Assembly: GCF_000519185.1 (NCBI RefSeq)
Contig: NZ_JAFA01000001.1
Coordinates: 1-64,000, forward strand
Source of the DNA: Paraburkholderia nodosa DSM 21604
GTDB lineage: Bacteria; Pseudomonadota; Gammaproteobacteria; Burkholderiales; Burkholderiaceae
Direction: 5' to 3'
DNA: 64,000 nt
Shown here: piece by piece, positions 61,415 through 64,000 of the stretch
Layout of the letters: the number at the start of each line of letters is the position of its first letter
Numbering within the stretch: position 1 is the first letter of the stretch
The notes under the pieces: model-generated
What the model was told of the DNA's origin: nothing
Seen by the model: only the letters and a program-made list of their open reading frames with translations
Database searches by the model: none
Program-made: the position numbers and the translations under genes

Positions 61415-61520
61415 GGTCCGTACTTGACGTGACTGGGCGTGGGGCTGCGCTGTCGCCATGGCGCGTGCCGGCCAGCCTGCGAGGGCGCTCTGGTTGCCCC
61501 ACCCGATTCGATGTTCCAAA

Positions 61521-61552
61521 GCAAAGAGCCCGCAATGTTGCGGGCTCTTTGC
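61521..61552. terminator. Intrinsic terminator (bidirectional)
   Basis: GCAAAGAGCCCGCAA (61521-61535) pairs with TTGCGGGCTCTTTGC (61538-61552) with a two-base loop, followed by TTTTG. It lies between the convergent DUF1840 gene and the minus-strand peptide gene. Confidence 0.88.
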
Positions 61553-61574
61553 TTTTGTTCACCTTCGGCTCGCC

Positions 61575-61778
61575 TTACTCGCTGGCGGCCGCCGGTTCGG
61601 CAGCGGAAGCCTCCGACTTCTTCATCTTCTTTTTCTTCGGCTTCTTCACGTGCTTTTCGGTGGGCGCCGAATACGACGTCGCCGGGCTCGCCTGCTCCGG
61701 CGCGGCCGGCTGGGCGAACGACGGCTGCGCAAGCGCCGCGACGCCGAAGGCGGTCAACATCAACATCAGCTTCTTCAT
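61575..61778 (-). CDS. Small Lys/Ala-rich secreted protein
   Basis: 67 residues. A signal peptide (MKKLMLMLTAFGVAALAQPS, cleavage after FAQ) precedes a low-complexity tail of Ala, Pro and Ser with a central VKKPKKKKMKKSEAS run of lysines. The tail could bind nucleic acid or acidic envelope polymers. No family is recognised. The frame is short but has a signal peptide and clear stop; moderate confidence. Confidence 0.6.
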   Translation of the reverse strand: MKKLMLMLTAFGVAALAQPSFAQPAAPEQASPATSYSAPTEKHVKKPKKKKMKKSEASAAEPAAASE

Positions 61779-62024
61779 ACGATTTCTCCGTCGAGGTTGC
61801 TTCGATTTTGCGTTTTAAGGATTTGCTGATGAGCGAGCCGGCGCGGCGCTGCCGCATGTGGCCGCGTGTCATGCAGGTGATACCGGGTCTTGCCGGGCCA
61901 TCTTACAAAGCCGAAAAATCGCGCGCGCGTAATCTTCACCTTGCCGGATGGCGTATGTCGGGCGGCGACAACAGGGGGTAGTGACGGGAGAAAGCGCGCC
62001 GCCCGGGGCGGCGCGCCGGGCGGC

Positions 62025-64000
<1,976 letters not shown>

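Overview
The window is high-GC DNA from a beta-proteobacterium of the Burkholderiaceae, most likely Paraburkholderia, Caballeronia or Burkholderia. The call rests on gene content: a DUF4148 protein, a gram-negative porin ending in Phe, a KirBac channel, DUF1840, the argS-SPOR-dsbA block, a MetH C-terminal module, and a Pta-AckA / DUF3141 / FabI-like polyester-metabolism cluster. Species cannot be fixed from the sequence alone.

Layout. 1-1830 is the scarred end of an accessory element: an IS3-family insertion cuts a tyrosine integrase, beside a degenerate tRNA-like sequence and an XRE regulator plus SymE-type toxin pair. 1962-6784 is a GntR-controlled polar amino-acid ABC importer followed by a cytosolic-type gamma-glutamyltransferase. 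6830-8314 holds small genes and a run of four strong inverted repeats. 8589-10508 is a bufferin RiPP operon: a Cys-rich secreted precursor (bufA1), its MNIO/DUF692 modifying enzyme (bufB) and the DUF2063 partner (bufC). 10839-19046 carries a diguanylate cyclase, a DUF2239 protein with putative operator repeats, a possible antisense-strand small RNA, a uracil-type permease, an Na+/H+ antiporter, an EAL protein and cutC. 19107-24810 holds a fused 2-oxoacid (indolepyruvate):ferredoxin oxidoreductase, a KirBac channel and two small proteins, with a recurring palindrome next to two of the starts.

25021-28484 (PfkB kinase, AGE-family isomerase, LacI regulator) looks like a mannose-via-fructose route. 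28977-41119 is mixed chromosomal content: an EAL-CBS-GGDEF protein, SBF transporter, porin, LysR/nitronate monooxygenase, a haloacetate dehalogenase with a complete catalytic set, Lrp, EamA and DUF445. 41336-45426 is a tight six-gene minus-strand operon (2-hydroxyacid dehydrogenase, HMG-CoA lyase-type enzyme, YbaK, DUF1289, MaoC-like, MBL hydrolase). 46424-52786 is the acetate/phosphotransacetylase pair facing a DUF3141 protein with a PHA-synthase-like Cys box and a second FabI. 52930-64000 contains an orphan sulfate-binding protein, a PXPV-repeat protein, a dipeptide-type binding protein, SDR, dsbA, SPOR, argS, DUF1840, a Lys-rich secreted peptide and the C-terminal part of metH, which runs off the end.

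The most noteworthy systems are the bufferin operon, the Cys-box DUF3141 cluster, the DUF2239 gene with its ACCCGG repeats, and the candidate small RNA upstream of the uracil permease. Family assignments are from recognised motifs and remembered family features; no search was run.
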